Origin: Paraoerskovia sediminicola
GTDB lineage: Bacteria > Actinomycetota > Actinomycetes > Actinomycetales > Cellulomonadaceae
Direction of reading: 5' to 3'
Length of the DNA stretch: 64,000 nucleotides
Assembly: GCF_030296575.1 (NCBI RefSeq)
Contig: NZ_AP027729.1
Coordinates: forward strand, 3,224,001-3,288,000
Of the stretch, positions 1 to 19,132 are shown one piece after another. The notes under the pieces are model-generated. The model did no database searches. It saw only the letters and a program-made list of their open reading frames with translations, and was not told the DNA's origin. Each line of letters starts with the position of its first letter. Position 1 is the first letter of the stretch. A program made the translations under genes and the position numbers.

Positions 1-2418
<2,418 letters not shown>

Positions 2419-3648
2419 TCAGAGCTCTCCGGTCCCGAGGTCGACGCCGTTGCCGAACTTGACGTCACGGGCGGCGGCGAGCTTGGAGGTCAGGCCGTAG
2501 ATGTCGATGAAGCCGACGGCGCTGGCCTGGTCGAACGAGTCGCCCTCGTCGTAGGTGGCGAGGTTGAAGTCGTAGAGGCTCTGCTCCGAGCGGCGTCCGG
2601 TGACGGTGGCGCGGCCGCCGTGCAGGACGATCCGGATGTCGCCGGAGACGTACTGCTGGGTGTCCGCGATGAAGGTGTCGAGGTTCTTCTTCAGCGGGCT
2701 GAACCACTGGCCGTCGTAGACCAGCTCGCTCCAGCGCTGCTCGACGCCGCGCTTGAAGCGGGCCTGCTCGCGCTCGAGGGTGACGTTCTCCAGCTCGCGG
2801 TGCGCGGCGATCAGCGCCATCGCGCCGGGCGCCTCGTAGACCTCGCGGGACTTGATGCCCACGAGGCGATCCTCGACGATGTCGATGCGGCCGACGCCCT
2901 GGGCGCCCGCCCGGCGGTTCATCTCCTGGATCGCCTGGAGCGGGCTGACCTTCTCGCCGTCGAGCGCGACGGGCACGCCCTTGTCGAACGTGATGACGAC
3001 CTCGTCGGCGACCGGCGGGAACGTCGGGTCGTCGGTGTAGTTGTAGACGTCCTTGGTGGGCGCGTTCCAGATGTCCTCGAGGAAGCCCGTCTCGATGGCG
3101 CGGCCCCAGACGTTCTGGTCGATGGAGAACGGGTTGTGCTTGGTGGTCTCGATCGGCAGGTTGTGCTTCTCCGCGTAGGCGATCGCCTTCTCCCGGGTCA
3201 GGGCGAGGTCCCGCACCGGGGCGAGGCACTTGAGGTCCGGCGCGAGCGAGGTGATCGACACCTCGAAGCGGACCTGGTCGTTGCCCTTGCCGGTGCAGCC
3301 GTGGGCGACGGTCGTCGCGCCGAACTGGCGGGCGGCGCGCACGAGGTGCTTGACGATCACCGGGCGCGAGATGCCGGAGACGAGCGGGTAGGCGTCCTGG
3401 TAGAGACCGTTGGCCGCGAGCGCCGGCATGCAGTACTCGGCGGCGAACTCGTCGCGGGCGTCGGCGACGTACGCCTCGACGGCACCGCAGTCGAGGGCGC
3501 GCTGACGGATGACCTCGAGGTCCTCACCGCCCTGGCCGACGTCGACGGCGACGGCGACGACCTCGGCGCCGGTGGCCTCGCCGATCCATCCGATGGCGAC
3601 GGAGGTGTCGAGACCTCCCGAGTAGGCGAGAACGACGCGATCAGTCAT
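2419..3648 (-). CDS. argG: Argininosuccinate synthase
   Basis: ArgG condenses citrulline and aspartate using ATP to give argininosuccinate. The protein is 409 residues and intact. The N-terminal PP-loop AYSGGLDTS sits at residues 7-15, and [12 protein letters not shown] and the conserved SIDQNVWGR follow. I chose the ATG at 3648, preceded by a purine-rich AAGAGGG, although the frame stays open for about 90 codons upstream. That upstream stretch is the argR-argG spacer, and no conserved ArgG sequence occurs in it. It lies between argR and argH, in the same order as other actinobacterial arg operons. The 93-bp spacer before it contains a direct repeat and could hold a secondary promoter. Confidence 0.97.
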   Translation of the reverse strand: MTDRVVLAYSGGLDTSVAIGWIGEATGAEVVAVAVDVGQGGEDLEVIRQRALDCGAVEAYVADARDEFAAEYCMPALAANGLYQDAYPLVSGISRPVIVKHLVRAARQFGATTVAHGCTGKGNDQVRFEVSITSLAPDLKCLAPVRDLALTREKAIAYAEKHNLPIETTKHNPFSIDQNVWGRAIETGFLEDIWNAPTKDVYNYTDDPTFPPVADEVVITFDKGVPVALDGEKVSPLQAIQEMNRRAGAQGVGRIDIVEDRLVGIKSREVYEAPGAMALIAAHRELENVTLEREQARFKRGVEQRWSELVYDGQWFSPLKKNLDTFIADTQQYVSGDIRIVLHGGRATVTGRRSEQSLYDFNLATYDEGDSFDQASAVGFIDIYGLTSKLAAARDVKFGNGVDLGTGEL

Positions 3649-3667
3649 GTCCCTCTTCTTTCGTGTT

Positions 3668-3709
3668 CGTGGTGCAGGTCTGGGGTTCAGGTGCGTGGTG
3701 CAGGTCTGG
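3668..3709. repeat. 16-bp direct repeat in the argR-argG spacer
   Basis: The 16-bp word CGTGGTGCAGGTCTGG occurs at 3668-3683 and again at 3694-3709, with a period of 26 bp, in the only sizeable gap inside the arg operon. The repeat is seen directly. It does not obviously match the ARG box consensus, so regulation through it is only a possibility. Confidence 0.6.
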
Positions 3710-3742
3710 AGGCGGCGCAGATCCGGTGGCCGAGAGGCCGGC

Positions 3743-7576
<3,834 letters not shown>

Positions 7577-7580
<4 letters not shown>

Positions 7581-7675
7581 GCCTGCTCCTCGGTCGTCGT
7601 GCCCGTACCGGTCTCTGCACCGTTGGCTGCATCAGCCGCTGTGTTCGTCCCCGTACCCGTCCTCGTGCTGCTCAT
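7577..7675 (-). CDS. Putative 32-residue coupling ORF between argJ and argB
   Basis: A short open frame begins with an ATG that overlaps the argJ stop as ATGA and ends with a TGA that overlaps the argB GTG as GTGA. The product begins [15 protein letters not shown] and is Thr/Gly/Ala-rich with no recognisable domain. The tight overlap at both ends would let ribosomes pass from argJ to argB by reinitiation. It could also be the true N-terminus of argB separated by an indel, because its composition resembles the argB leader. The overlaps are seen; expression is not shown. Confidence 0.35.
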
Positions 7676-8864
7676 GACGAGTACGCGCTGTTCTCGTGGA
7701 CGTAGTCGTGCGTCAGGTCGTTGGTCCAGACCGTCGCGCGCGCGTCGCCCGCGTGCAGGTCGATCTCGACGTGCACCTCGCGCTCGGAGGCGAGGTCCAC
7801 GAGCTCGCGGGGCTCCCCCACGCCGCCGGCGCGGCAGATCTGGACGCCGTTGATCGTCACGTCGATCTCGTCGGCGTCGAACGGGGCGACGGACTCCGGG
7901 ACCGTCCCGGCGGCCGAGAGCACGCGGCCCCAGTTCGGGTCGTTGCCGAAGACGGCCGCCTTGAACAGGTTGGACCGGGTCACGGACCGGCACACCGCGA
8001 CCGCGGCGTCCTCGGTCGTGGCGTTGACCGTGGTCACGGAGATGTCGTGGCTCGCGCCCTCGGCGTCCGCGACCAGGCCGCGCGCCAGCTCGCCGCACGC
8101 CTCGGTGAGGGCCTGCGTGAGGTCGTCGCCCGAGACCTCGACGCCCGAGGCGCCGGACGCGAGCAGGATCACGGTGTCGTTCGTCGACATGCAGCCGTCG
8201 GAGTCGACCCGGTCGAACGTGGTGCGGGTCGCGGCCCGCAGCGCGGCGTCGGCGGTCGCGGCGTCGACCACGGCGTCCGTGGTCAGGACGCAGAGCATCG
8301 TCGCGAGGCCCGGTGCGAGCATGCCCGCACCCTTGGCCATGCCGCCGACCGACCACTCGCCGGTGCCGTCCGGCGAGGCGTCCGACGTCACGTCACGGAC
8401 GACATGCGTGATCTTCGGGACCGTGTCGGTCGTCATGATCGCGTGCGCCGCGTCCGAGCCGCCCTCACCGGAGGCGGCGCCGACCACGGCGTCCGCACCC
8501 GCGAGGAGCGCGTCCATCGGCAGCCGGACCCCGATGAGCCCGGTCGAGCAGATCAGGGTGTCGCCCGCCGAGATGCCGAGCAGGTCGGCGACGTGCTCGG
8601 CGGTGCGGTGCGTGTCGGCGAACCCCTCGGGGCCGGTGCACGCGTTGGCCCCGCCGGAGTTGAGGAACACGGCCCGCGCGACGCCGTCCGACACCGCCTG
8701 GCGCGACCACACGACCGGGGCGGCGACGACGCGGTTCGAGGTGAAGACGCCGGCGGCGACGTCGAGCGGGCCCTCGTTGACGACGAGGGCGACGTCCTTC
8801 GCGCCGGTGGACTTGAGGCCGGCGGCGACGCCCCCGGCGCGGAACCCGAGCGGTGCGGTGACGG

Positions 8865-8868
<4 letters not shown>
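7672..8868 (-). CDS. argJ: Bifunctional glutamate N-acetyltransferase / amino-acid acetyltransferase
   Basis: ArgJ moves the acetyl group from N-acetylornithine to glutamate, closing the acetyl cycle, and in bifunctional forms also uses acetyl-CoA. It is 398 residues. The self-cleavage region [15 protein letters not shown] is clear near residues 178-192; the Thr of ATML is the expected nucleophile that becomes the N-terminus of the beta chain. [10 protein letters not shown] and the conserved GNDPNWGR are also present. The GTG at 8868 overlaps the argC stop as GTGA. No argA or argE lies in the window, which fits the cyclic pathway. Whether the enzyme is monofunctional or bifunctional cannot be read from the sequence. 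Confidence 0.95.
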
Positions 8869-10055
<1,187 letters not shown>

Positions 10056-11167
10056 ATGCGTGCGATCCAGGCCCGCGAGGCGGGCGGCCCCGACGTCCTC
10101 GAGCTCACCGACCTCCCCGACCCGGTCCCCGGTCCCGGCCAGGTCCTGGTCCGCGTCGCCGCAGCCGGGGTGAACTTCATCGACACCTACCGCCGCTCCG
10201 GCGCGTACCCGATGGCGTTCCCCCACGTCGTGGGGTCGGACGGCGGCGGCACCGTCGTGCAGGTCGGGCCGAGCCCGGACCGTGGACCGGTAGGAGAGCC
10301 TGGAGGCGCGTCGGGCGACGATCCGACGGGCGAGGGACCGGTCTGGGCCCCGGGCGACCGCGTGGTCTGGGTGCAGGCCCCCGGCTCGTACGCCGAGCTC
10401 GTGGTCGTGGACGCCGACCAGCTGCTCCGTGTGCCCGACGGCGTCCCGCTCGACCGCGCTGCCGCCGTGATCTTCCAGGGGCTCACCGCGCACTACCTCG
10501 TCGACGCCACCTTCCCCGTGCAGCGCGACCACACCGTCCTGGTGCACGCCGGCGCCGGCGGGGTGGGGCTGATCCTCACCCAGCTCGCCGTCGCGCGCGG
10601 GGCGCGCGTGATCACGACCGTCTCCACGGACGCGAAGGCCGAGCTGTCGCGCGCGGCGGGCGCGAGCGACGTCGTGCGCTACGACCGTCTCGACGACCTC
10701 ACGACCGACCTGCCGCGGATCGTGAGGGACCTCACCGGGGGCGCGGCGTCGACGCGGTCTACGACTCGGTCGGCAAGGACACCTTCGACGCGTCGCTCGC
10801 GTCGCTCGCCCGCCGCGGGACGCTCGTGCTCTTCGGCGCGTCGTCCGGTCCGGTGCCGCCCGTCGACCTCCAGCGGCTCAACCGTGCCGGTTCGGTCTAC
10901 GTCACACGCCCGACGCTCGCCGACCACACGGTCACGCGTGCGGAGCTCGAGCACCGCGCCGCAGCCGTGCTCGGCGCGGTCGCCGACGGGACGCTCGACG
11001 TCCACGTCGGTGCGACCTTCCCGCTGCGCCGCGCCGACGACGCCCACCGTGCCCTCGAGGGCCGGTCCACCACCGGCAAGGTCCTGCTCCTGCCCGACGC
11101 GGCGGGCGAGCCGACCGCGCCCGCCGAGCCCGCCGAGCCCGCCGGACAGGGGCCGTCGACGTCGTGA
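10056..11167 (+). CDS. Zinc-free quinone oxidoreductase, QOR/MDR family (frame broken at 10737-10741)
   Basis: This is an NADPH:quinone reductase-like enzyme of the medium-chain dehydrogenase family. The GroES-like domain has AAAGVNFIDTYRRSGAYP, typical of QOR, and lacks the zinc ligands of alcohol dehydrogenases. The nucleotide-binding region has LVHAGAGGVGLILTQLA. After the G5 run 10737-10741 the frame is lost. One added base gives GGRGVDAVYDSVGKDTFDASL and runs to the stop at 11165-11167, about 370 residues, with an Ala/Pro/Glu-rich tail. An insert near residues 70-95, rich in Gly, Pro and Asp, lengthens the N-terminal domain. The gene is probably leaderless. The quinone substrate is a family-level inference. 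Confidence 0.88.
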
Positions 11168-11418
11168 TCCCCGACATGTCCGCCGGCCGCGACGACGGCC
11201 CGTCGCCGCGCCTGCGCCAGGCCCTGATCGTGCTCTCGGTCGTCTTCACCGCCGTGCTGATCGTGTTCTACGCCCAACGCTGGTTCGACTGGGAGCGCGC
11301 CGCGTGCGTGTCCGACCGGCCCCCGGGCACGTCGGCGGAGAGCGTCGAGACCGGGTGGCAGTGGTGGCCGCCCGGCGTCGCCTGCACCTACGCCCCGGGT
11401 GCCGGCACGACCGTCTGA
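11164..11418 (+). CDS. Small single-span membrane protein of unknown function
   Basis: This 84-residue protein is unrecognised. One hydrophobic segment, LIVLSVVFTAVLIVFYA, lies near residues 21-37, followed by a short, probably extracytoplasmic domain with two cysteines (ACVSDRPPG and VACTYAPG) and an aromatic GWQWWPPG. The GTG at 11164 overlaps the previous stop as GTGA; an ATG at 11176 is an alternative. Its last 31 bp overlap the 3' end of the convergent thiD-tenA gene. It could be a redox-active or disulfide-stabilised exported domain, but that is only inferred from the cysteine pair. Confidence 0.65.
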   Translation: MIPDMSAGRDDGPSPRLRQALIVLSVVFTAVLIVFYAQRWFDWERAACVSDRPPGTSAESVETGWQWWPPGVACTYAPGAGTTV

Positions 11419-13030
11419 CCTGAGCCGTGGCCGGCGACGGGCCACGTCGGCCGGGTCAGCCCCTGCTCGAAGAACAGGTGCTCGTGCATCGAGGACAGCT
11501 CGAACGCCCGGTGCATGCGCTCCCGCTCGCTCGGCGACGCGTGCCGCGCGGCCTCGTCGACGAGCTGGACGGCACGGCGGGTCGCCTCCGCGAACGCCGG
11601 GTCGCCGTACGTCGAGATCCAGGCGGCGTAGGGGTTGCTCGCCAGCTCGTCCGCGGTGCCGGCTCGACGCACGAGGTCGTCGCCCACCTGCGCATACAGC
11701 CAGAAGCACGGCAGCAGGGCGGCGACCGCCTCGCCGTACGACCCGGCCGCAGCCGCGTGGAGGTGATCGGTGTACGCGGCCGTCACCGGTGACGGCTCGA
11801 CGCGGGTCACGGCCCCGTCGTCCATCCCCGCGTGCTCGGCGAGCCAGTCCCGGTGCAGGCTCTGCTCCGCGCCGAGCGCCGACAGCGCCGACGTCGCGAA
11901 GAACTCGCGGGCCGCCCGGTCCGGGGCCGCCGCGCTCGCGCGGGACAGCACCCGCGAGTACTGCTCCAGGTACGCGGCGTCCTGGGCGAGGTAGAAGGCG
12001 AAGGCCTCGGCCGGGAGGGTCCCGTCGCCCAGGGCGACGACGAACGCGTTGCCCGCGATCGCCGTCCGCCACCCGGCGATGCGGTCCCAGGCCTCCTCGG
12101 TGAAGGACCGGACGGGGACGAGCGCGTGCAGGTGGTCGACCGGTCCGCGGCCGGTCCCGACCGCGAGCCGGTCCGCAGCGCGCAGCGCGCCCGTGAGCCA
12201 CGCCTTGGCGTCCCTCGCCGAGGTCTCCCAGTCGTCGCGCTGCGGCCTTAGGGCGGCGATCGCAGCCGACAGGCTGCAGCCCGTCCCGTGGGTGTGCCGG
12301 GTGTCGACCCGCGGGGCGTCGAGGGTCACCTCGGCGTCGGCCGAGACGAGCACGTCGGTGCTCGAGCCACCGGCGAGGTGCCCGCCCTTCGCGAGGACGA
12401 CGACACCCGTCGACGTGGCGAGGCGTCGGGCCTGGGCGAGGACGCCCGCCTGGTCCTGCGCCTCCTCCTCGCCGAGGAGGACCGCGAGCTCGGGGACGTT
12501 GGGGGTGACGACGTCAGCGCGCGACACGAGCTCCCGGACCGCCTGCTCCGCCCCACCGTCCAGCAGGCGGTGACCGCTCGTGGCGACCATCACCGGGTCG
12601 ACGACGACGAACGGCGGTGCCACCCGGTCCAGCCATGCCCCGATCTCGCGGGCGTTCGCCTCGTCCGCGACCATCCCGACCTTGACGGCGTCGATCGCGA
12701 CGTCGTCGGACACGGCATCGAGCTGCTCCCGCAGGAACGCCGGGCCGGGGACGTGCACCGACCGCACACCGCGGGTGTTCTGGGCGACGAGCGCCGTCGT
12801 CACCGCCATGCCGTACGCGCCGTGGGCCGCGAAGGACTTGAGGTCCGCCTGGATGCCCGCGCCGCCCGTCGGGTCCGTGCCGGCGATCGAGAGCACCCGA
12901 GGTCGGGCGGGGCGAGGCGGGCGTGCGGCTCGGGGGCGTCCGCGCCGTCCGGGGCCGGTGCGGCATCCTCGGCGGAACCGGCAGGTGCAGCGGCGGCAGA
13001 GCGGGTGACGGTGGGCAGCACAGACGTCAT
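11388..13030 (-). CDS. thiD: ThiD-TenA fusion: HMP/HMP-P kinase with thiaminase II domain (N-terminal frame break)
   Basis: This fused protein joins hydroxymethylpyrimidine (phosphate) kinase with an aminopyrimidine-salvaging thiaminase II for thiamin synthesis and salvage. The ThiD part (to about residue 300) shows SIAGTDPTGGAGIQADLK, the VVVDPVMVATSGHRL loop and the THGTGCSLSAAIAAL active-site motif. The TenA part has the expected catalytic Cys in LLPCFWLYAQVG and EHLFFEQG near the C-terminus. The ATG at 13030 follows the riboswitch directly. Its frame joins the ThiD frame only after one added base, either at the G5 run 12932-12936 or near 12901-12912. The corrected length is about 547 residues. 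The riboswitch implies repression by thiamin pyrophosphate. Confidence 0.93.
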
Positions 13031-13035
13031 GGCGA

Positions 13036-13115
13036 CATCCCTTCGCTAGTACGAGCTAGATCAGGTTCGACGGGTGTCATCTCAGCCCGCGACCTGCGCG
13101 GGCACCCCGTGTCGC
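13036..13115 (-). promoter_or_regulatory. TPP riboswitch (THI element)
   Basis: On the minus strand the leader of thiD-tenA carries the conserved thi-box parts in order: ACGGGGTGCC, GGCTGAGATGACACCC, GAACCTGATCTAG and GCGAAGGGATG. These match the known TPP-sensing RNA, with the P1 closing strand and both pyrophosphate- and pyrimidine-binding arms. The 3' end AGGGATG lies just ahead of the ATG at 13030, so TPP binding probably hides the ribosome-binding site. No intrinsic terminator is visible, which favours translational control. Confidence 0.93.
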
Positions 13116-13196
13116 GAGCCACCCTAGCGACGTGATCCGGGCCGTGCAGACCCTGTCCACGGACGCGGGTACGGACCGCCCCGAGCTCTCTCCCTG

Positions 13197-14234
13197 CTAG
13201 CGCGCCGGTATCCCCCGCGGCATCGGGTCGTCCTCGCCCCACGGCGTGACGCGCAGACGGCGGACGTCGTCGCCCGGCCGGCCCGCGCGGGCGGCGGCCC
13301 GCAGCAGCGCGGGCGTGTCGTGGGTCACGCGAAGGAAGCTCCCCGACCACGCGTCGAGCTCCCCGCGGGCGATCGCGAGCACCATCGCGACGAGGTCCTC
13401 GACCGGCGTCCACTGCGTGCGTCCCGCGTGCATCACCATCGCCTCGGTCATGTCCGTGCGGACCGTCCCGGGCGAGACCTCGAAGGTGCGCAGGCCGCGG
13501 TCGAAGCCCGCGAGGTGAAGGTTCGCGCCGAGGCGCGTGACCGCGGTCTTGCTGGCGTTGTAGGCGCTCGCGTCGGAGGTGTCGTGCGAACCCGCGCCGC
13601 TCGAGAGGTCGACGACGCGCCCGCCCCCGCGTCGGAGCATCCCCGGCACGACCGCACGGTCGAGGTGGAACGGCCCACGCACGTTCGTCTCCATGACCGA
13701 CCACCACTCGTCGGGGTCGGCCTCCCAGAGCGGGACCTCGGCGTCGATGACCCCGGCGTTGTTGACGAGCAGGTCGACCCCGCCGAGCGACTCCTCCACC
13801 TGCCGGACGGCGTCGCGGACCTGAGCGAGGTCGGTGACGTCCGCGACCACACCGGTCACGACGTCAGCGTCCGTCCCGGCGCCCCTGACAGCTCCGGCGC
13901 CCGTCGCGGCTCCGGCACCTGTCGCGGCACGCACCGCCGCGACCGCCGCGTCGACGCGGTCGGCGTCCCGCCCGAGCAGCGCGACGCGCAGCCCCGCGTC
14001 GACCAGGCCACGGACGAGGGCGAACCCGAGCCCGCGGGTGGCGCCGGTGACGAGGGCGACACGTGCAGGCGGGACCGTCACGCCGGAGTCGTCGGTGGCA
14101 TCGACGCTGGGGCCGTCCCCAGCATCAGCCCTTGGATCAGCGTCGGTGTGAGCCGGGCTGTCGGCACCCTCGGCAGCGGCACCGCCAGCACCGTCACTCA
14201 CCGGAACGCCTGTTCCAGGAACGCCTGAACTCAC
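13197..14234 (-). CDS. Short-chain dehydrogenase/reductase with long low-complexity N-terminus
   Basis: This is an SDR-family NAD(P)-dependent oxidoreductase of unknown substrate, 345 residues. The core begins near residue 58 with the cofactor motif VTGATRGLG. NNAG is in LLVNNAGVIDAE, the catalytic Ser is in VVDLSSGAGS, and the YxxxK pair is in SAYNASKTAV. PGTVRTDMT follows, as in classical SDRs. The first 55 residues are Asp/Ala/Gly-rich and unlikely to be structured. A second low-complexity insert of Ala-Thr-Gly-Ala type precedes VVTGVVADVTD. The GTG at 14234 lies 2 bp after the pheT stop, so it is probably in the phe operon, though no functional link is evident. Confidence 0.87.
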   Translation of the reverse strand: MSSGVPGTGVPVSDGAGGAAAEGADSPAHTDADPRADAGDGPSVDATDDSGVTVPPARVALVTGATRGLGFALVRGLVDAGLRVALLGRDADRVDAAVAAVRAATGAGAATGAGAVRGAGTDADVVTGVVADVTDLAQVRDAVRQVEESLGGVDLLVNNAGVIDAEVPLWEADPDEWWSVMETNVRGPFHLDRAVVPGMLRRGGGRVVDLSSGAGSHDTSDASAYNASKTAVTRLGANLHLAGFDRGLRTFEVSPGTVRTDMTEAMVMHAGRTQWTPVEDLVAMVLAIARGELDAWSGSFLRVTHDTPALLRAAARAGRPGDDVRRLRVTPWGEDDPMPRGIPAR

Positions 14235-14236
14235 GA

Positions 14237-16863
14237 TCAGCCCCGCAGGACGGCACCGGTCCGCTCCCCCGCGACCCGGACAGCGGCGTCGCGCGCGGCG
14301 ACCACGTCGCCGGACGAGAGCGTCCGGTCCGGCGCCCGCAGGCGGAGCGCGAAGGCCAGCGACTTCTTGCCCTCGCCCACCTGCTCCCCCGTGAAGACGT
14401 CGAAGAGCCGCACGTCCTCCAGCAGGTCACCCACGCCCTCGGCGAGCGCCGAGCGGACGGCCTCGGCCGGCACGTCCGCGTCGACGACGAGGGCGAGGTC
14501 CTCCTTGGCGAGCGGGAACGTCGACACCTCGGAGGCTGCGAACGCGTCGTCCGAGAGCGAGCCGAGGAGCACGTCGAGGTCCACCTCGAACGCGACCGTC
14601 CGTCCCGGGAGCCCGAGTGTCTCGAGCACCTTCGGGTGCAGCTCGCCGGCGTGGCCCACCGTGGTGCCGTCGACCAGGGAGATCCGGGCGCACCGGCCCG
14701 GGTGCCACGGGGCGTGGTCCGTGTCGGGCTCGACCACGACCTGTGCGCCGACCCGGTCCGCCACGAGGCGGGCCGCCGAGAGCGCGTCGGTCCAGTCCGT
14801 CGTCCGACCCTCGCCCCACCACCCGCGAGGCGCACGCCGACCGGCCGCCACCCCGGCGACCCGACGGGGCTGGTGCGGCACCGCGGCGTGCAGCCGCGCG
14901 AGGTCGTCGTCCGACGGGCGCACGCCGCCAGGCAGCTGCGGCGCGCTCGGCGCCCCGCGCTCGGGTCGCGTCACGAGACCGATCTCGAACAGCGCGACGT
15001 CCTCGTTGCCGCGGCCGTCGTTGCGGCGCAGCGTGTCCAGGAGCGTCGTGAGCAGGTTCGTCCGCATCTCCGGGCGGTCCCCGGCGAGCGGGTTGGCCAG
15101 GCGCAGCGCGTGCCGGCGCGGGTCGCCCGCCGGGAGCCGCAGCGCGTCGTGCTGCGCCGGGTCCACGAACGGGTAGGCGAGCGTCTCGACGAACCCCGCC
15201 TCGGCGAGCGCGCGCGCCACGGAACGGCGCAGCCGCTGGTCGCGCGTGAGCCCGCGGCCCGCCGGGGCGGGCGGCAGCGTCGACGGGATCTTGTCGTACC
15301 CGTCGAGCCGGGCGATCTCCTCGACGAGCTCGGCGGCACCCGTCAGGTCGGGCCGCCAGGTGGGCGGGGTGACCTCGACGACACCGATGCCGGGGGTGTC
15401 ACCGACCTGGCACCCGATCGTCGTCAGCAGCTCGCGCACACGCTCCTCGCCGTACGCGACCCCCACGAGGCGCTCGGCCTCGCTGACCGGGAACGTGATC
15501 GGCCCGGGAGCGTGGACGCGATCGAGGTCCGAGACCGCGGCATCCGCGGTGCCGCCGCCGAGCTCGACGAGCAGCTCGACGACGCGCTGCGCCGCGACAC
15601 CGGGCAGGCGCGGGTCGACACCGCGCTCGAAGCGCTTGGCGGCCTCGCTCGGGAGCTTGTGCCGTCGCGCGGTGCGCGCCACCGTCACGGGGTCGAAGTG
15701 CGCGGCCTCGACGAGGACGTCCGTCGTCGCCGGACCGACCTCCGTGGACGCTCCACCCATGACGCCCGCCAGGCCGAGCACGCGCGAACCGTCGCGCGAC
15801 TCGTCGTCGGTGGACGGCGAGTCGGTGATCAGGAGGTCCTCGGCGTCGAGCGCCCGGTCCACGTCGTCCAGCGTCGTCAGTCGCTCGCCCTGCCGGGCGC
15901 GACGGACCACGATCGGCTCGGCGAGCGTCGACAGGTCGTAGGCGTGCAGCGGCTGACCGAGGTCGAGCATCACGTAGTTCGTGACGTCGACGGTCAGCGA
16001 GATCGGGCGCATGCCCGCCTGCGTCAGCCGACGCTGCATCCAGGCCGGGGACGGCGCCCCGGGGTCGATGCCGCGCACGACCCGCGTCACGAAGCGGTCG
16101 CACCCGACCTGCCCGTGCACGGGGGCGTCGTCCTGCACGACGACGGGGAAGCCGCCGGGCGACGCCCCCGGCACCACGATCCCGGCCCCCTCGGCCAGCC
16201 CGCGGTCGGTGAAGGGCGCCCCCGTGGAGTGCGCGTACTCGCGAGCCACGCCGCGGTAGGAGAAGCAGTAGCCACGGTCCGGCGTGACGTTGATCTCGAG
16301 CACCTCGTCGCCGAGACCGAGGAGCGCGACCGCGTCCTGGCCCGGCCGGGGCGCGCCCTCGCCGTCGGCGCCGTCGGTGCCGTCGGTGAGCAGGTCACGA
16401 CCGAGCACGATGATGCCGTCGGACTCCTCGCCCAGGCCGAGCTCCGTCGTCGAGCAGATCATGCCGTCGGAGACGTGGCCGTAGGTCTTGCGCGCCGCGA
16501 TCGCGAACGGCCCGGGCAGCACGGTGCCCGGCAGCGCCACCACGACGAGGTCGCCGACGCCGAAGTTGTGCGCCCCGCACACGATGCCGCGGGGCGTCCC
16601 GCCGGCAGGACCGTCGGTCCCGTCACCGGGCAGGTTGTGCGAGCCCACGTCGACCTGGCACCAGTTGATGGTCTTGCCGTTCTTCTGCGGCTCGGCCACG
16701 AGCTCGAGCACGCGACCGACGACGAGCGGGCCCGTCACGGCCGCACCGTGCACCTGCTCCTCCTCGAGCCCCACGCGCACGAGATCGGCGGCGAGCCGCT
16801 CGGCGGTCAGGTCTGCGGGCAGCTCGACGTGCTCGCCGAGCCAGTCCAGGACGATGTTCGGCA

Positions 16864-16864
<1 letters not shown>
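14237..16864 (-). CDS. pheT: Phenylalanine-tRNA ligase beta subunit
   Basis: PheT is the beta subunit of the alpha2-beta2 phenylalanyl-tRNA synthetase and carries tRNA-binding and editing domains. At 875 residues it is somewhat long for the family. The N-terminal tRNA-binding OB fold contains GKTINWCQVDVG and GIVCGAHNFGVGD. The B3/B4 editing region is central, around ARTARRHKLPSEAAKRFERG, and the C-terminal anticodon-binding (FDX-ACB) domain ends near SLAFALRLRAPDRTLS. Several Gly/Asp-rich inserts (for example TDGTDGADGEG) account for the extra length. The ATG at 16864 shares one base with the pheS TGA, so the genes are translationally coupled. Confidence 0.96.
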
Positions 16865-18075
<1,211 letters not shown>

Positions 18076-18119
18076 GGACGACGGCAGGACCGCGGTCGTC
18101 GGAGCCCGGCCCCGACCGG

Positions 18120-19100
18120 TCACGGCTGCTCGGGGACCCGGACGGTGCGCTGCGCCCTGCTGGACGCATAGAGGCACACCGTCGCGGCCGTCGCGAGGTT
18201 AAGCGACTCGGCGAGACCGCGGATCGGCACGCGCACCACGGCGTCCGCCAGGGCGAGATCGTCGTCGCGCAGGCCCCACGCCTCGTTGCCGAACAGCCAC
18301 GCCGTCGGCGCGGCCAGGTCGGGGACCGTGCCGGGGCGTGCGGAGCCTCCCGGGCCCGCGACGTCCAGCAGGTCGTCCAGGTCGTGCTCGCCGCTGCCGT
18401 CGGCGGCGAGCACCACCAGGCCCGCTGCGCGAGCAGCGGCCACGGCCGCCTCGACCGACGGCCCGGTGACGACGGGCAGGTGGAACAGCGACCCCGCGGT
18501 CGAACGCACGACCTTCGGGTTGTGGACGTCGACGCTCTCCCCGGCGAGCACGACACCGTCCGCACCGGCGGCGTCCGCCGCGCGGACCACCGTGCCCGCG
18601 TTGCCGGGGTCCCGGACCGAGGCGAGCACGGCGACGAGACTCGGGGACCCCGAGAGGAGACCCTCGAGGGCGGGGGCCGCCGCGTCGTCCGACCCCTGCT
18701 CGGAACTCGAGCCTGCCGCTGCGCCCGCTGGACCCGCGGGCGCCGGACCTACGGCGCCGCGGCTCAGCGCCACGGCGAGCACACCCTGGCTATCCGGGCT
18801 CATCGTCCTCAGGACCTCGACCGACGCCACGTGGACGTACAGGCCGGCGGACAGGGCGCTCTGGACGATCTCGTCGTAGCGCACGGCCGCGTCGGGCGTG
18901 AGGTAGACGTCGCGCACGACCGGAGCCGCGTGCCGCACGAGCTCGCGGACCGACTGTGGCCCCTCGACGAGGAACTGCCCGTGACGCAGGCGCGCCGAAC
19001 GCCCGGACAGTGCCCGCACCGCCCGGACCCGGTCGCTACGAGGATTCGTCAGCGTGGGTTCGGGCGGGACGGTCGCCTGCCCGTTGGGCTGGCGGTGCAC
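18120..19100 (-). CDS. TrmH/SpoU-family RNA 2'-O-methyltransferase
   Basis: This is a SAM-dependent SPOUT-class methyltransferase acting on a ribose in rRNA or tRNA; the exact nucleotide is unknown. It is 326 residues. An N-terminal substrate-binding domain contains GQFLVEGPQSVREL. The SPOUT motifs are present: motif 1 DPGNAGTVVRAADAAGADG with the conserved Asn and Arg, motif 2 WLFGNEAWGL and motif 3 IRGLAESLNLATAATVCLY. A Ser/Ala/Gly-rich linker lies near residues 120-145. It starts 33 bp downstream of rplT on the same strand, as commonly seen in actinobacteria, so it probably belongs to the infC-rpmI-rplT transcript. The GTG at 19100 is the furthest plausible start. Confidence 0.92.
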   Translation of the reverse strand: MHRQPNGQATVPPEPTLTNPRSDRVRAVRALSGRSARLRHGQFLVEGPQSVRELVRHAAPVVRDVYLTPDAAVRYDEIVQSALSAGLYVHVASVEVLRTMSPDSQGVLAVALSRGAVGPAPAGPAGAAAGSSSEQGSDDAAAPALEGLLSGSPSLVAVLASVRDPGNAGTVVRAADAAGADGVVLAGESVDVHNPKVVRSTAGSLFHLPVVTGPSVEAAVAAARAAGLVVLAADGSGEHDLDDLLDVAGPGGSARPGTVPDLAAPTAWLFGNEAWGLRDDDLALADAVVRVPIRGLAESLNLATAATVCLYASSRAQRTVRVPEQP

Positions 19101-19132
19101 GGTCCGGGCGTCCGGTGTCGGGCGGTGTGCCG

